A stretch of DNA of 64,000 nucleotides from Halospina denitrificans (GCF_004364635.1 NZ_SOAX01000001.1:62001-126000), one strand, 5' to 3'. Counted from the first letter of the stretch, positions 39,861-49,994 are shown. The notes: generated from the letters alone by a model not told the origin. Numbers and translations: made by a program.

Positions 39861-40532
39861 ATGTGCGGTCGGTTTGATAAACACACCAGCAACGAATGGA
39901 TTGCGCGGCAGTGTTTCGGGCGGGCATTGAGCGGGCCGGAATCGTCGCCGCGTTACAATGTGGCACCGGGGACGCCGATTGATGCGCTGACCCGGCTGGA
40001 CGCGGAGACGGTTTACATCAGCCCCATGCACTGGGGCTTTCGTCCGGCCTGGGCCGGAAAGGATGCACCGGAGCCGATCAATGCCCGGGCGGAGACGGTG
40101 GCAGGGTCGCGGTACTTTGCGCATGCTTTTGCCCACAAGCGCTGTCTGGTACCGGCGGATGGCTGGTTTGAGTGGCAGGCCTCGGACGCTGGGAAGGTGC
40201 CTTATTACATCACGTCCGCCCCGGATACGGAGGGGGTCCTGTTCATGGCGGGCATCTGGGAATACGGCGCCGGGGATGATCCCGTCTGCGCGATCATCAC
40301 GGAACCGGCGGCGCCCTCGCTCGCGTCCATCCATTCACGCCAGCCCGTGGTTCTGGATCCAGCCTGCCTTGAGCAGTGGCTGGATCCAGAGCTGGTGGAT
40401 CGCGAGGCCGTCCGCCGGATGGTGCAGCGCCGGGATCCGGAAAGCCTTCGGTTCTGGGCGGTTTCCAGCGCCGTGAACCGCCCGGCGAACGACTCCCCGG
40501 ATCTGCTCGAGCCAATCACCCCAGGGACTTGA
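39861..40532 (+). CDS. SRAP-domain abasic-site processing protein (HMCES/YedK family)
   Basis: 223 residues. The catalytic Cys2 follows the initiator Met (MCGRF) and forms a thiazolidine crosslink with abasic sites in single-stranded DNA. Other family marks are RYNVAPGT, HWGFRPAW, INARAETV, RCLVPADGWFEW and the catalytic His in ASIHSRQPVVL. It protects stalled forks from abasic lesions. Its last 17 bases overlap the convergent pntB end. Confidence 0.94.
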   Translation: MCGRFDKHTSNEWIARQCFGRALSGPESSPRYNVAPGTPIDALTRLDAETVYISPMHWGFRPAWAGKDAPEPINARAETVAGSRYFAHAFAHKRCLVPADGWFEWQASDAGKVPYYITSAPDTEGVLFMAGIWEYGAGDDPVCAIITEPAAPSLASIHSRQPVVLDPACLEQWLDPELVDREAVRRMVQRRDPESLRFWAVSSAVNRPANDSPDLLEPITPGT

Positions 40533-41931
40533 TCGCCTCGATCATCTCCACCATCACCTTCTGGGCATCGCCGTACACCATGGAGGTGTTGTCAGCGAAG
40601 AAGAGCTCATTCTCCACACCGCTGTAGCCCTTGCCCTGGCCGCGCTTGACCACGAACGCCTGCTGCGCCTGATCCACGTTGAGGATGGGCATGCCGTAGA
40701 TGGGGCTGGACGTATTCGAGCGGGCAGCCGGGTTCACCACATCGTTGGCGCCGATGACCAGGGCCGCGTCAGCCAGCGGGAACTCCTCGTTGATGTCTTC
40801 CAGGTCGTGGATGATGTCGTAGGGAATGCCCGCCTCGGCCAGCAGCACGTTCATGTGCCCGGGCATGCGCCCGGCGACCGGGTGAATGGCAAAGCTCACG
40901 TCCACGCCCTGTTTCTGCAGCAGCTTCACGAACTCGTAAAGCTTGTGCTGGGCCTGGGCCACGGCCAGGCCGTAACCCGGGACGATGATGACCCTGGAGC
41001 CGTAATACATGTTGATGGCCGCATCGGAGGCTTCCACGGACTTCATGCTGCCTTCAATATCACTGCCGCCGTCATCCTCGGCCCCGAAGTTGGAGAAGAT
41101 GACGTTGCTGACGGACCGGTTCATGGCCTTGGCCATCAGGAAGGTCAGCAGGGTACCGGCGGAGCCGACGACGGTGCCGGCGATGATCATTGCCGGGTTC
41201 TGGAGTACGAAGCCCTCGAAGGCGACCGCCAGGCCGGTGAAGGCATTATAGAGGGAGATGACCACGGGCATGTCCGCCCCGCCGATGGGCGTTGTGAGCA
41301 GGATGCCCAGCACCAGTGAGACCAGGAAGAACAGGGTGATCGCCATGTCCGGTGTTCCACCGTCGCCCACGGCCAGCACATAGATGGACAGCAGCACCGC
41401 GAAGGCCAAAAGGCCACCGTTGACGAGCTGCTGGGCCCCGAAGCGGATGGTCTTGTTCAGGCGCCCGTCCAGCTTGGCCCAGGCCACGATGGAGCCGGAC
41501 AGCGCAACGGCGCCGATCAGCCCACCGAGCAGTGCCAGCACCGTCACGGCGAAGCCGTAGTGCTGGGCATTGCCGGAATAGAGCTCAACGGCGGCAATGG
41601 CCGCCGCGGCGCCACCCCCCATGCCGTTGTAGAGGGCGACCATCTGGGGCATGCCGGTCATGGCCACCTTCTTGCCGCTGCGCCAGGCCCAGCCAACGCC
41701 GATACCCAGAGCGACCAGCGCCAGGAAAAGATTCATGCCCAGGTTGTCCGCCGCCGCCTCACGCACATCAAAGGCGTAAAGGAAGGATGCGGCCACGGCC
41801 AGGACCATGCCCCAACCAGCCACGCGGATGCCCGAAGGTGCGGTCACCGGGCTGGCCATGCGTTTGAGTCCGTAGATGAACAGCAGCGTTGCAATGAAAA
41901 AGGCTGCCGCAATGATGAAGTTAACCGTCAT
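40516..41931 (-). CDS. pntB: NAD(P) transhydrogenase beta subunit
   Basis: 471-residue membrane subunit of the proton-translocating transhydrogenase, which makes NADPH from NADH using the proton gradient. About nine membrane segments fill residues 1-260. The C-terminal NADP-binding domain III has VIIVPGYGLAVAQAQH, HPVAGRMPGHMNVLLAEA and LVIGANDVVNPAA. GGGAG precedes ATG 41931. Last gene of the pntAA-pntAB-pntB operon. Confidence 0.96.
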   Translation of the reverse strand: MTVNFIIAAAFFIATLLFIYGLKRMASPVTAPSGIRVAGWGMVLAVAASFLYAFDVREAAADNLGMNLFLALVALGIGVGWAWRSGKKVAMTGMPQMVALYNGMGGGAAAAIAAVELYSGNAQHYGFAVTVLALLGGLIGAVALSGSIVAWAKLDGRLNKTIRFGAQQLVNGGLLAFAVLLSIYVLAVGDGGTPDMAITLFFLVSLVLGILLTTPIGGADMPVVISLYNAFTGLAVAFEGFVLQNPAMIIAGTVVGSAGTLLTFLMAKAMNRSVSNVIFSNFGAEDDGGSDIEGSMKSVEASDAAINMYYGSRVIIVPGYGLAVAQAQHKLYEFVKLLQKQGVDVSFAIHPVAGRMPGHMNVLLAEAGIPYDIIHDLEDINEEFPLADAALVIGANDVVNPAARSNTSSPIYGMPILNVDQAQQAFVVKRGQGKGYSGVENELFFADNTSMVYGDAQKVMVEMIEAIKSLG

Positions 41932-41940
41932 GAGGCTCCC

Positions 41941-42246
41941 CTATTCCTGCTTGTCGCTGGTTTTGAACATGTCCAGCATCCGGTCCGTGACCACGTAGCC
42001 GCCGGCCGCATTGCCCGCGCCCAGGACCACCCCGATGAAACCGATGGTCTGCTCCAGCGGGGTGCCCGCGTTGAGCAGAGCCCAGATGGCACCGACCACC
42101 ACGATACCGTGCACGAAGTTCGACCCCGACATCAGCGGGGTGTGCAGAATGGCCGGTACCCGGCCGATGATCTCGTAACCGGTGAACGCCGCCAGCATGA
42201 AGATGTAGAGGGCGACGAAGCCCGTTATTGCGGTTGTGGCATCCAT
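41941..42246 (-). CDS. pntAB: NAD(P) transhydrogenase small membrane subunit
   Basis: 101-residue membrane part of the split alpha subunit with three membrane segments (ALYIFMLAAFTGYEIIG, FVHGIVVVGAIWALL, TIGFIGVVLGAGNAAGG). HTPLMSGSNFVHG is diagnostic. The ATG at 42246 follows GGGAG; earlier in-frame codons lie inside pntAA. 9 bases before pntB. Confidence 0.94.
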   Translation of the reverse strand: MDATTAITGFVALYIFMLAAFTGYEIIGRVPAILHTPLMSGSNFVHGIVVVGAIWALLNAGTPLEQTIGFIGVVLGAGNAAGGYVVTDRMLDMFKTSDKQE

Positions 42247-42248
42247 GA

Positions 42249-43373
42249 TCAGCTCCCCTTGACGGCTTCGGCCGCCGCTTCGTTCTTGATCTCGCCGTCG
42301 TGGGTCAGGCACGAACGGGCGATGACCTCATCTTCCCAGTCAAAGTGAATCTCCCCTTCCTTCACGATCAGGCCCAGGAAGTTGAGAAGGTTCTTGGCAT
42401 AGAGTTCCGAGGCGTGTTCCGCCAGGTGGCTTGCCACGTTCAGCGGAGCCACAATGGAAATGCTGCCCGCCTCAACCGTTTCCCCGGGCTGCGTCAACGG
42501 CGTGTTCCCGCCCCCATCGGCAGCCAGGTCCACAATGACCGCGCCCGGCTTCATCCCCCGGATCTGTTCCTCGGAAATGATCTTTGGGCTGTCCCGGCCA
42601 GGAATCGCCGCCGTGGTGATCACGGCGTCGGCGTTCTGGATGTGGCGGGTGAGCACCTCGTTGGCCTGCGCCTTTTCCTCGTCCGTCAACTCCCGGGCAT
42701 AGCCACCTTCACCCGAGGCGGATACGCCCGTGTCCACGAACTTCGCGCCCAGCGACTCCACCTGTTCCGCGACTTCCGGTCGCACGTCATACCCCTCCAC
42801 CATGGCCCCGAGACGGCGCGCGGTGGCGATGGCCTGCAGTCCGGCCACACCCGCCCCCATCACCAGCACCTTGGCGGGGCGTATGGAGCCAACGGCCGTC
42901 GTCATCATGGGAAGAATCCGGTGCAGGTTGGTGGCGGCCAGCAAGGCGCCGTAATAGCCGATCAGCGCCGACTGGGTCGACTGGGCGTCCATGGCCTGGG
43001 CCCGGCTGATCCGTGGCACAAGCTCCATGGCAAAACAGGTAACCCTGTTCTCGGCCAGGGCCTGGACGACCTTCGGTTCGCGGTGGGCATAGACCAGTGA
43101 AAGCAACACGCTACCCTGGCGCATTTTACGGATCTCGGTGGGGCTCGGCGGCTGCACGCTCAATACCACATCCGCCTTGCCCAGCTCGAGCCGGCCCACA
43201 CGGATACCCGCTTCCTCATAGGCCTCATCCGGAACCCTGGCTGCCTCACCAGCCCCCTTCTGCACGCTGACTTCCGCGTCCAGTTTCTGGAGCTTGGCAC
43301 CGACCGCGGGAACAACGGCAACCCGTCGTTCATTCGCCCGCGTTTCCCTGGGTGCGGTGATCTTCACCGTCAT
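42249..43373 (-). CDS. pntAA: NAD(P) transhydrogenase alpha-1 subunit (NAD-binding domain I)
   Basis: 374-residue soluble NAD(H)-binding domain. N-terminal MTVKITAPRETRANERRVAVV, split by the start; NAD fold VMGAGVAGLQAIATARRLGA; and RDSPKIISEEQIRGMKPGAV. The ATG at 43373 is chosen because it has AGGGGG upstream and gives the family start; the frame extends 38 codons further. First gene of the operon, divergent from pckA. Confidence 0.95.
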   Translation of the reverse strand: MTVKITAPRETRANERRVAVVPAVGAKLQKLDAEVSVQKGAGEAARVPDEAYEEAGIRVGRLELGKADVVLSVQPPSPTEIRKMRQGSVLLSLVYAHREPKVVQALAENRVTCFAMELVPRISRAQAMDAQSTQSALIGYYGALLAATNLHRILPMMTTAVGSIRPAKVLVMGAGVAGLQAIATARRLGAMVEGYDVRPEVAEQVESLGAKFVDTGVSASGEGGYARELTDEEKAQANEVLTRHIQNADAVITTAAIPGRDSPKIISEEQIRGMKPGAVIVDLAADGGGNTPLTQPGETVEAGSISIVAPLNVASHLAEHASELYAKNLLNFLGLIVKEGEIHFDWEDEVIARSCLTHDGEIKNEAAAEAVKGS

Positions 43374-43715
43374 TGTGGGAACCCCCTCATCGTCATGTGA
43401 TTGCATGAACCATCTCTCAGGACAAGAGTAGCTAATAAATCGCGCTGACGAACCCCCTGGACTGTGATCAGGAGCACTAAAGGGCAAAGCCGGCGCTGGT
43501 GGTCGTAATCGATTCCATGTTCTGGCATACTGTTGCGCCTATAGAGACTCGAACGCTTCCCCGCATCCGGCAACCCTTGGACCCGCCGGAATGCAACCGC
43601 GTTATTCAGGGTGCAGCCCAAGCAGAGCCATCCGCACCCTTGGCAGCCGCGCTGACCGTCATCTCGTCAGCCGGCGAAGCCAACCGTTTTCGAAACATCT
43701 GAAGGTGAGGTCAAC
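43374..43715. other. Divergent intergenic region between pntAA and pckA
   Basis: 342 bases without a convincing gene. It should hold promoters for both the transhydrogenase operon and pckA. A TATAGA at 43540-43545 could be a pckA -10 box but no good -35 is paired with it. A TGGCAT...TTGC pattern nearby is one base too short for sigma-54. Nothing else clear. Confidence 0.5.
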
Positions 43716-45254
43716 GTGAGTAAAACCTACACGGATTTGTGCCCGGCACGCCTCGTCGAACTGGCACTGGTAAGAAATGAAGGCAAACTGGCATCCAACG
43801 GATCGCTGGTGGTCGAGACGGGTGAGCGCACTGGCCGCTCCCCCGTGGACCGTTTCATTGTCGAGGAGAATGACACCAGGGACCAGATCGACTGGGGTGC
43901 CATTAACCATCCATTCGACGGCGACAGGTTCGACGCTCTCTGGGACCGCGTGTCCCAGTACCTGAATGAGCGTGAGCATTTCGTGTCCCACGTTCACGTG
44001 GGATCCGACCCGAAGAACTACCTGCCGGTGAAGATGTCCACCGAGCTGGCCTGGCAGAACCTTTTTGGTCTTAATCTCTTCATCCGTCCGGATGAATACA
44101 ACCCTGCCGGCAATGCCGAGTGGGAGATCCTGAACGCGGCGGAATTCGAGTGCGTACCGGATCGCGACGGCACCAACAGTGACGGCTGCGTCATCATCAG
44201 CTTCGCGCGCCGAAAGGTGCTCATCGCCGGCATGCATTACGCGGGCGAGATGAAGAAGGCGATGTTCTCGGTACAGAACTTCCTGCTCCCGGCCCATAAC
44301 GTGCTGCCCATGCACTGCTCGGCCAATGTGGGCGATGACGGCGAAACCTGCCTGTTCTTCGGCCTGTCCGGCACCGGCAAGACCACCCTGTCAGCCGACG
44401 AAAGCCGTTACCTGATCGGTGATGATGAGCACGGCTGGGGCGAAGGCACGGTCTTCAACCTGGAAGGCGGATGCTACGCCAAGACCATTGATCTCAGCCG
44501 CAAGAACGAGCCGATCATCTGGGACGCGATCCGCTTCGGCTCACTGGTGGAAAACGTGGTTGTGGATGAAGAGACCCGCAAGCCCGACTACAAGGACACC
44601 TCCTTGACCGAGAACGGGCGCTGCGCCTATCCGCTGGAGCACGTGGAGAAACGCGTGGTGGCGAACCGTGCCGGTGAGCCCAGCCACATCATCTTCCTGA
44701 CGTGCGACATGACCGGGGTATTGCCCCCGGTATCGATTCTCGACAAGGAATCCGCCGCCTATCACTTCCTGAGTGGTTACACGGCGCTGGTGGGTTCCAC
44801 CGAGATGGGATCCGGCGAGGGTCTCAAGTCGACCTTCTCCACCTGCTTCGGTGCTCCCTTCTTCCCACGTCCGGCCGGTGTCTACGCCGAACTGCTGATG
44901 AAGCGGATGGAAGCCTTCGGCAGCCATGTCTTCCTGGTAAACACCGGTTGGACCGGGGGCCCTTATGGCGTTGGGTCGCGCTTCAGCATCCCGACAACCC
45001 GGGCCATCATCACGGCCATTCAGAGCGGTGCCCTGGACGATACGCAGACCCAGCACCTGGAAGATCTGAACCTGAACGTGCCGGTAGAGGTTCCGGGCGT
45101 CGATTCCACACTGCTGAACCCGCGCAACACCTGGGATGATCCGGCAGAGTATGACCGTAAGGCCCAGGAGCTGATCGGTCAGTTCGTGGACAACTTCAGC
45201 AAGTTCGACGTTCCCGAATCCATCGTGAACGCCGGACCCCGCCTGAACCAGTAA
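43716..45254 (+). CDS. pckA: Phosphoenolpyruvate carboxykinase (ATP)
   Basis: 512-residue gluconeogenic enzyme that converts oxaloacetate and ATP to PEP and CO2. ATP-binding P-loop [11 protein letters not shown] with K222 and T223, the metal site and IGDDEHGW motif, and [14 protein letters not shown] near the N-terminus. The GTG at 43716 has GGTGAGG five bases upstream. A typical-length ATP-type enzyme. Confidence 0.97.
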   Translation: MSKTYTDLCPARLVELALVRNEGKLASNGSLVVETGERTGRSPVDRFIVEENDTRDQIDWGAINHPFDGDRFDALWDRVSQYLNEREHFVSHVHVGSDPKNYLPVKMSTELAWQNLFGLNLFIRPDEYNPAGNAEWEILNAAEFECVPDRDGTNSDGCVIISFARRKVLIAGMHYAGEMKKAMFSVQNFLLPAHNVLPMHCSANVGDDGETCLFFGLSGTGKTTLSADESRYLIGDDEHGWGEGTVFNLEGGCYAKTIDLSRKNEPIIWDAIRFGSLVENVVVDEETRKPDYKDTSLTENGRCAYPLEHVEKRVVANRAGEPSHIIFLTCDMTGVLPPVSILDKESAAYHFLSGYTALVGSTEMGSGEGLKSTFSTCFGAPFFPRPAGVYAELLMKRMEAFGSHVFLVNTGWTGGPYGVGSRFSIPTTRAIITAIQSGALDDTQTQHLEDLNLNVPVEVPGVDSTLLNPRNTWDDPAEYDRKAQELIGQFVDNFSKFDVPESIVNAGPRLNQ

Positions 45255-45276
45255 CCCTGATCCACAACAGCGGATG

Positions 45277-45295
45277 CGGCCTCGCTCAGAGGCCG
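45277..45295. terminator. Hairpin between convergent pckA and TRAP permease genes
   Basis: 7-bp stem CGGCCTC/GAGGCCG with a 5-base loop, overlapping the end of the leftward gene. No T-run on either side, so termination is only plausible from the position. Confidence 0.4.
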
Positions 45296-47343
45296 TAGAA
45301 CAGAAGCGGAACGAACGCCACCAGCAACAGGGCCGTGCCCATGACCACCATGGGCATCAGTATCCGCTCGTGGCGCTGGTAGAAGCTGCCCTCTGAAAGA
45401 TGGCTCAGCCGTACCTCCGCATCTCCGACCACCTGACGCGTGAGCAGATGGTTGAGTGACACAGGCGGCGTCAGGTAGCCCAGCTCAAAGGCCACCAGGG
45501 TAACCATCCAGAAATGGACCGGATTGATCCCGCTCTTATAGGCCATAGTCGCGACCGTGGCACTGACCAGGATCACAGCGCCAAAGGCGTCCATGATCAT
45601 TCCCAGGATGACCAGCACAAGCACCATGATGAGCATCGCGCTCCAGGGGCTGGCGAAGCTGTCCGGGAAGTGGCCCATCAGGCCGCCACGCTCGATAACC
45701 CCGCCCAGGCTGATGGACAGACCGAACAGCAGCAGCAGGGCGCCGATCTCGATGGTGGTGTCACTGGTTGCGTGGCGCAGGCTCGGCTCAAAACCACTGT
45801 GCGCCTGACCGCCGGCAGTTTCCGGCAGGGGCTGGCCACGGAAGCGCGCGGCCTCGTAGACGAGGATGCCGAGGAGCATCAATGGCAGAATTCGGGGCGC
45901 CGAGAACTCATCAAGACTGACACCAAGCCCATACTTATAGGCCAGAACGACCGCGGCAATGACCAGGGCATAGGGAATCAGTGGTCGTAGCGCCTGGAGC
46001 ATCTCGGGGATGGCAACGTTAAGCGGTGCAAGCTCGAAACGGCTCTGGCGGTTAACCAGCATGGTCACCAGGAAGAACAGTACAGCGGACAGCAGGAACA
46101 CATAGTAACCCCAGCTGAACAGCTGGTCCGTAGTGACCTCCCGGTTGAGCATGGCAATCACCACCACCAGCAGACAGGGCCTGAGCACGACGCCCATGGA
46201 GCCGGACATGGCGGTTGCCGCCAGAGCGAGCTGCCGGCGGGCTCCGGCGGCGCGCATCTCGTGGTAGATAACCGCGCCCGCGGCAATCACGAAGATCCCC
46301 GAGGCACCGGTATAGGCCGTGGGAATGGCCGCGACCACAACGGCAACGGTTGCCAGGAGTTCAGGCGGCATCCTGAGCGGGCGGAAAATATCGAACACGA
46401 GGGTAGCGACACGGGTCTGTTTCAACATCATGCCGGCCCAGACATAGAGCGCAACGTTAACGAAAATATCCGCGTGCTCCATGAGCGCGCCCAGGTAGAC
46501 CCCGATTCCCTGGGCGTACCCGAAGCTCAGGAAATAGGCGGCGGAAATGAAACACATGACGCTGTATAGCGGCACAGTCGACAGGGCCTGGGCCACATTT
46601 CCGCCTGACTTGAGGTCACCGGGCATCCGGAGAAGCCGGTAAAGACTGGCCAGGGACAGCACGCCGAAGCACAGAATCCACAGCAGGTGCAGGGTGTCAC
46701 GCTCTGGCGGAACCGAATCCATTGCCTCATGGGTATGGATACGAAAGATCCAGCTGGAGCCAAGCAGCAGAATGTTGGCGATCAACTGGCCCGTGTAGGA
46801 AACCCGATAGTCCGTAATCGTTTCAATACCGCGAATCGCAATCTGATGACGCCCAAGGGTGGCGGTGGCCGCACAGATCATCAAAAGCACGATGAGCATC
46901 GGTCGCTGCCAGTTAAGCCCGGCCTCGGTCAGTTCGGCCAGCTTCTGCTCCAGATACCGGTAGGTGCGCACTGCGGGGGTAATGCGGTCCTTGGTTTGTT
47001 CATACCCCTCATGCTCCGATTCGCAGGACTCGCGGGAAGCAATAACCGATTCGCGGATTGCCTCACGGTCAACCGCCGATTCCCCCAGTAACCCGGCAAT
47101 GTCATCCTCGAGGCGCTCTTCGGCCAGGCGATCCACTTCGGACTCGACGTCCGCCCTGGGATTGCAGTCCGGTGGGACCGGATCCTCCCGCAGCTCGTAA
47201 TAGCTGGGCCAGATGTGGTCACCGAGCTGAAGTGCCTGATTGTGCAGATCCGTTGTTGTTGAAAAGAAAACGAACAGCAGCAGGATCAGGCATGCCGGTA
47301 ATGAAGAAAACCACTCAATACCGGAGCGACTGGGTACAGGCAT
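45286..47343 (-). CDS. TRAP transporter fused small-large permease (DctQM) with extra loop
   Basis: 685-residue inner-membrane protein. A first membrane segment (residues 14-30) is followed by about 110 acidic, helical, non-membrane residues (ADVESEVDRLAEERLEDD and on). Then come further segments and the DctM core with PTAYTGASGIFVIAAGAV, GLSISLGG and AFELGYLTPPVSLNHLL. TRAP permeases use sodium or proton gradients with a periplasmic binding protein. The extra N-terminal loop is not part of standard DctQ. Substrate unknown. Confidence 0.85.
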   Translation of the reverse strand: MPVPSRSGIEWFSSLPACLILLLFVFFSTTTDLHNQALQLGDHIWPSYYELREDPVPPDCNPRADVESEVDRLAEERLEDDIAGLLGESAVDREAIRESVIASRESCESEHEGYEQTKDRITPAVRTYRYLEQKLAELTEAGLNWQRPMLIVLLMICAATATLGRHQIAIRGIETITDYRVSYTGQLIANILLLGSSWIFRIHTHEAMDSVPPERDTLHLLWILCFGVLSLASLYRLLRMPGDLKSGGNVAQALSTVPLYSVMCFISAAYFLSFGYAQGIGVYLGALMEHADIFVNVALYVWAGMMLKQTRVATLVFDIFRPLRMPPELLATVAVVVAAIPTAYTGASGIFVIAAGAVIYHEMRAAGARRQLALAATAMSGSMGVVLRPCLLVVVIAMLNREVTTDQLFSWGYYVFLLSAVLFFLVTMLVNRQSRFELAPLNVAIPEMLQALRPLIPYALVIAAVVLAYKYGLGVSLDEFSAPRILPLMLLGILVYEAARFRGQPLPETAGGQAHSGFEPSLRHATSDTTIEIGALLLLFGLSISLGGVIERGGLMGHFPDSFASPWSAMLIMVLVLVILGMIMDAFGAVILVSATVATMAYKSGINPVHFWMVTLVAFELGYLTPPVSLNHLLTRQVVGDAEVRLSHLSEGSFYQRHERILMPMVVMGTALLLVAFVPLLFYGL

Positions 47344-47373
47344 GATTACAGCGAATCCTGTTGAGCGGAAAAT

Positions 47374-48402
47374 TTAGTCATTACTTGCGGTGCGGGCACA
47401 CTCCGCGCGTGAACCATCCACGCGGCAACGAATGCCTTTCATCAGCCGCAATGCCGTCTCGTCGAATTCGCCCTCGTTCCGGAGCTGTTGGCGCACCTGA
47501 CGCAGCATGGCGTCGTAGTCTTTGCGCTCCTGCGGGGTGGGCTTCATCCAGTAACTGTCCTTGATACCGGACTCAGCGTCCGCGATGATCTCGTAAGCTT
47601 CATCGACCCGGCTGAAGGCGTAATCGCGAACATTCGTGGTGTACTTTTCCGGGAAGCGGTCGCGCCGCACCAGGATCTGGAAGGTCATCTGGGCCACGTT
47701 GTAGTCCATTATGCCGCCATCATCACCAAGTCCCCGATAAAGCTCCAACGGTTCATACGCGACTGCGGGCGCGTAAGCGACATCGACACTCCCGTTGTTG
47801 AAACGACCCGAGAAGTTGGAGGTGCTGGAGCCCACCACCGACCCACCAACGTGCCGGACCAGGGTAATGGCCGCTTTGTCGTGATCCATCGTTGCAATGC
47901 GCTTGCCCTGAAGCTTTTCGACGCTGTCGATACGGCGGTCATCAAGGTATAGGTTAATGGCACCGGCCGGCAGCACGCCGACCACTTCATACTTCTCGGT
48001 CTGCAGGTACTTGCGTGCATTGTCCTGGCTAAGGACCTGCATCATCATGCGCATCTCCTCCTGGCCCGGCAATGCACCCATCGCTTCGATGGTGCCCGTG
48101 AAGCGGTTGAAGTCACGCGCCATGGTGCCGGTGATCAGAACGGAATCGCACTGGCCATTGCGAAATTCCTCAGCGGCAATCTTCTCGCTGGTATAGGCCC
48201 GCAACTCCAGGTCCACGCCGTTTTCCAGCGCCATGGGGCGCGCCGACTGCATCAGGTTGAAAAGCGGGCCGTTCGCACCCACCGGATCAAAAACGCAGAA
48301 ACTGCGTTCAATGACGTCGTCCCCCTGAGCCATCAGGGGCTGGCCGGCGATTGCGACTGCCATCAGGCAGGCCTTCAGGATGTTGCGTGTTGTTCCACCC
48401 AT
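47374..48402 (-). CDS. Putative solute-binding protein partner of the TRAP permease
   Basis: 342 residues with a Sec signal peptide (LKACLMAVAIAGQPLMAQG). The mature part has SFCVFDPVGANGPLFNLMQS, LELRAYTSEKIAAEEFRNGQCD and LQGKRIATMDHDKAAI. This is not the classical DctP sequence but matches a family I recall as a putative solute-binding protein (DUF6091). GAGGA precedes the ATG. 30 bases before the permease gene. Confidence 0.8.
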   Translation of the reverse strand: MGGTTRNILKACLMAVAIAGQPLMAQGDDVIERSFCVFDPVGANGPLFNLMQSARPMALENGVDLELRAYTSEKIAAEEFRNGQCDSVLITGTMARDFNRFTGTIEAMGALPGQEEMRMMMQVLSQDNARKYLQTEKYEVVGVLPAGAINLYLDDRRIDSVEKLQGKRIATMDHDKAAITLVRHVGGSVVGSSTSNFSGRFNNGSVDVAYAPAVAYEPLELYRGLGDDGGIMDYNVAQMTFQILVRRDRFPEKYTTNVRDYAFSRVDEAYEIIADAESGIKDSYWMKPTPQERKDYDAMLRQVRQQLRNEGEFDETALRLMKGIRCRVDGSRAECARTASND

Positions 48403-48425
48403 GGTTCTGTCCTCTCCCTTGATTC

Positions 48426-49487
48426 TTACATCAGCTCGTTAAGGTCAATGTCCTCGGAATCCGGTTCCGCATCGTCCCAGAATTCCCCAAGGCGCCCCGT
48501 CGGCGTCCTGTGCCCGGTCGCTTTGGTCCACAGCGTGTCCGAAATCGCCCGGATCTGCTGCGTGGCGGTCTCGTCGATCATGACCCAGTCCTCCGCCGGC
48601 TCCGTTTCTTCAACCGCTTTGGCATGGCGGCGGATCACATCCCGGACCCGCTGCCGATCCTCGGCGTTCTGGGCCGCCACGGCGTGGAAAACATTGGCGA
48701 GCCGCACGCCGGCTTCTTCGCCCTTGCGGCTGGCCGCCTCAAGTTCCTCGAAGGGCTGAGCGCCCTCAGGGGCAGCGCTCGGGAGCATGGCGTGGACTGC
48801 AGCCTTCATGGCACCGGGGACGCCCCACCAGCGATCGTCGTCGAGACAGTCCGTTGCACGGGCAACACGGGAACCGATGTTATTGGGCACGCCGAGCTGC
48901 TCTGCCGAGCGCACCTGGGTATTCATGGCCTGAAGCCCGGCGATAAGACCGCTGAGGTACATGAACTGGTCCATCTCCGTTTCCAGCATGCCCGTCGGAC
49001 ACTGCTGGTTCCCGATATCCCCGTAGTGGGCGTTGAGATTCTTCCAGCTGCGGTGATAGCGCAGGGTCGCCTCGCGAAAATGGCGCCGTGCGCTGTACTG
49101 CGCATCCCTGGCGGCGTCGGTGTCGCGGTCACGCATCAGCCGGTGGTAGGCAAGATCATGTTCGCGGGCCCGCTCAATGGAACAGCCAGCGGCCGAGAGG
49201 TTCATCATGACGCCGAGCTGGTTGGGTTCGTCGATAATCCGGCCAAACGACATAATCATGGGGGTGGTCGCCTCGCTCATGGCGCAGGACATGCCGAGGT
49301 CCTTCTGCTGCAGCAGGTAGGGCGTTGTATGTTCCTTGGACAGGCCCTGCATCACGCCGCCGGTAGTGCGGTACATATGGTTGCGGATGATGGAACAGCC
49401 GCTAAGCAGGGTGAGTACGAGCAGAAGTACCACAAGTCTTGCACAGCTCGCGTGACGGTGGCCTTGTAATGGCGCAGATCGGATCAT
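48426..49487 (-). CDS. Lipoprotein linked to the TRAP transporter, possibly TatT-like
   Basis: 353-residue-class lipoprotein with lipobox LTLLSGC, lipidated Cys at residue 31. The mature part is helical: TTPYLLQQKDLGMSCAMSEA, MLETEMDQFMYLSGLIAGLQ and AGVRLANVFHAVAAQNAEDR. It may belong to the TRAP-associated TatT group, which I infer from context and length. ATG 49487 follows AGGA. First gene of the three-gene leftward run. Confidence 0.7.
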   Translation of the reverse strand: MIRSAPLQGHRHASCARLVVLLLVLTLLSGCSIIRNHMYRTTGGVMQGLSKEHTTPYLLQQKDLGMSCAMSEATTPMIMSFGRIIDEPNQLGVMMNLSAAGCSIERAREHDLAYHRLMRDRDTDAARDAQYSARRHFREATLRYHRSWKNLNAHYGDIGNQQCPTGMLETEMDQFMYLSGLIAGLQAMNTQVRSAEQLGVPNNIGSRVARATDCLDDDRWWGVPGAMKAAVHAMLPSAAPEGAQPFEELEAASRKGEEAGVRLANVFHAVAAQNAEDRQRVRDVIRRHAKAVEETEPAEDWVMIDETATQQIRAISDTLWTKATGHRTPTGRLGEFWDDAEPDSEDIDLNELM

Positions 49488-49655
49488 GATGGGTCCTGTT
49501 GTTATACTGTCTGACGCTTGGGAACCGTGTCCGGGCGCCATTGTTACAGAATGTTAAAGCCGGAGTTTGGGCATCATAAATAAAATGGCAGGGGATTTGT
49601 GAGACAGATGCCTCAAAGCCGACAGTGGCGGCGTCCGCCTGGGCAGGGGACGGGT

Positions 49656-49683
49656 TTGACAGCTGCAATGGGTGAGCTATAGA
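49656..49683 (+). promoter_or_regulatory. Sigma-70 promoter of the HU gene
   Basis: Perfect -35 TTGACA at 49656-49661 and -10 TATAGA at 49678-49683, spacing 16. About 39 bases upstream of the ATG, leaving a short leader with AAGGAG. The best promoter match in the window. Confidence 0.7.
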
Positions 49684-49721
49684 TAAGTACTGTGTCGTCA
49701 ACCCCACAAGGAGACCCAACG

Positions 49722-49994
49722 ATGCGTAAACCGGAACTCGCCGCAGCGATTGCTGAGGAAACAGGCCTTTCGAAAAACAAGGCCCAGGAAGTGCTCAATG
49801 CGGTAACCGATCAGATCAGCGCCGCCCTGGCCAAGAATGAACCCGTATCCCTGCCGGGTTTTGGCAACTTCAACATCCGTGAACGTAGTGCCCGCACCGG
49901 CCGAAACCCACAGACCGGCGCGTCCATCAAGATTCCAGCCAGCCGTTCAGTGGGCTTCAAGGCTGGCAAGCCCCTGCGTGAAGCCGTTAACTAA
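49722..49994 (+). CDS. HU-family nucleoid DNA-binding protein
   Basis: 90-residue histone-like protein that bends DNA as a dimer. MRKPELAAAIAEETGLSKNK forms the helical N-terminus; GFGNFNIRERSARTGRNPQ is the beta-arm with the intercalating Pro region; GFKAGKPLREAVN closes the fold. ATG 49722 with AAGGAG upstream. It stands alone with its own promoter and hairpin terminator. Confidence 0.95.
   Translation: MRKPELAAAIAEETGLSKNKAQEVLNAVTDQISAALAKNEPVSLPGFGNFNIRERSARTGRNPQTGASIKIPASRSVGFKAGKPLREAVN

Noticed and set aside
43523-43536. Sigma-54-like TGGCAT...TTGC pattern upstream of pckA
   Set aside because: The spacing between the GG and GC elements is 9 bases, one short of the strict requirement.
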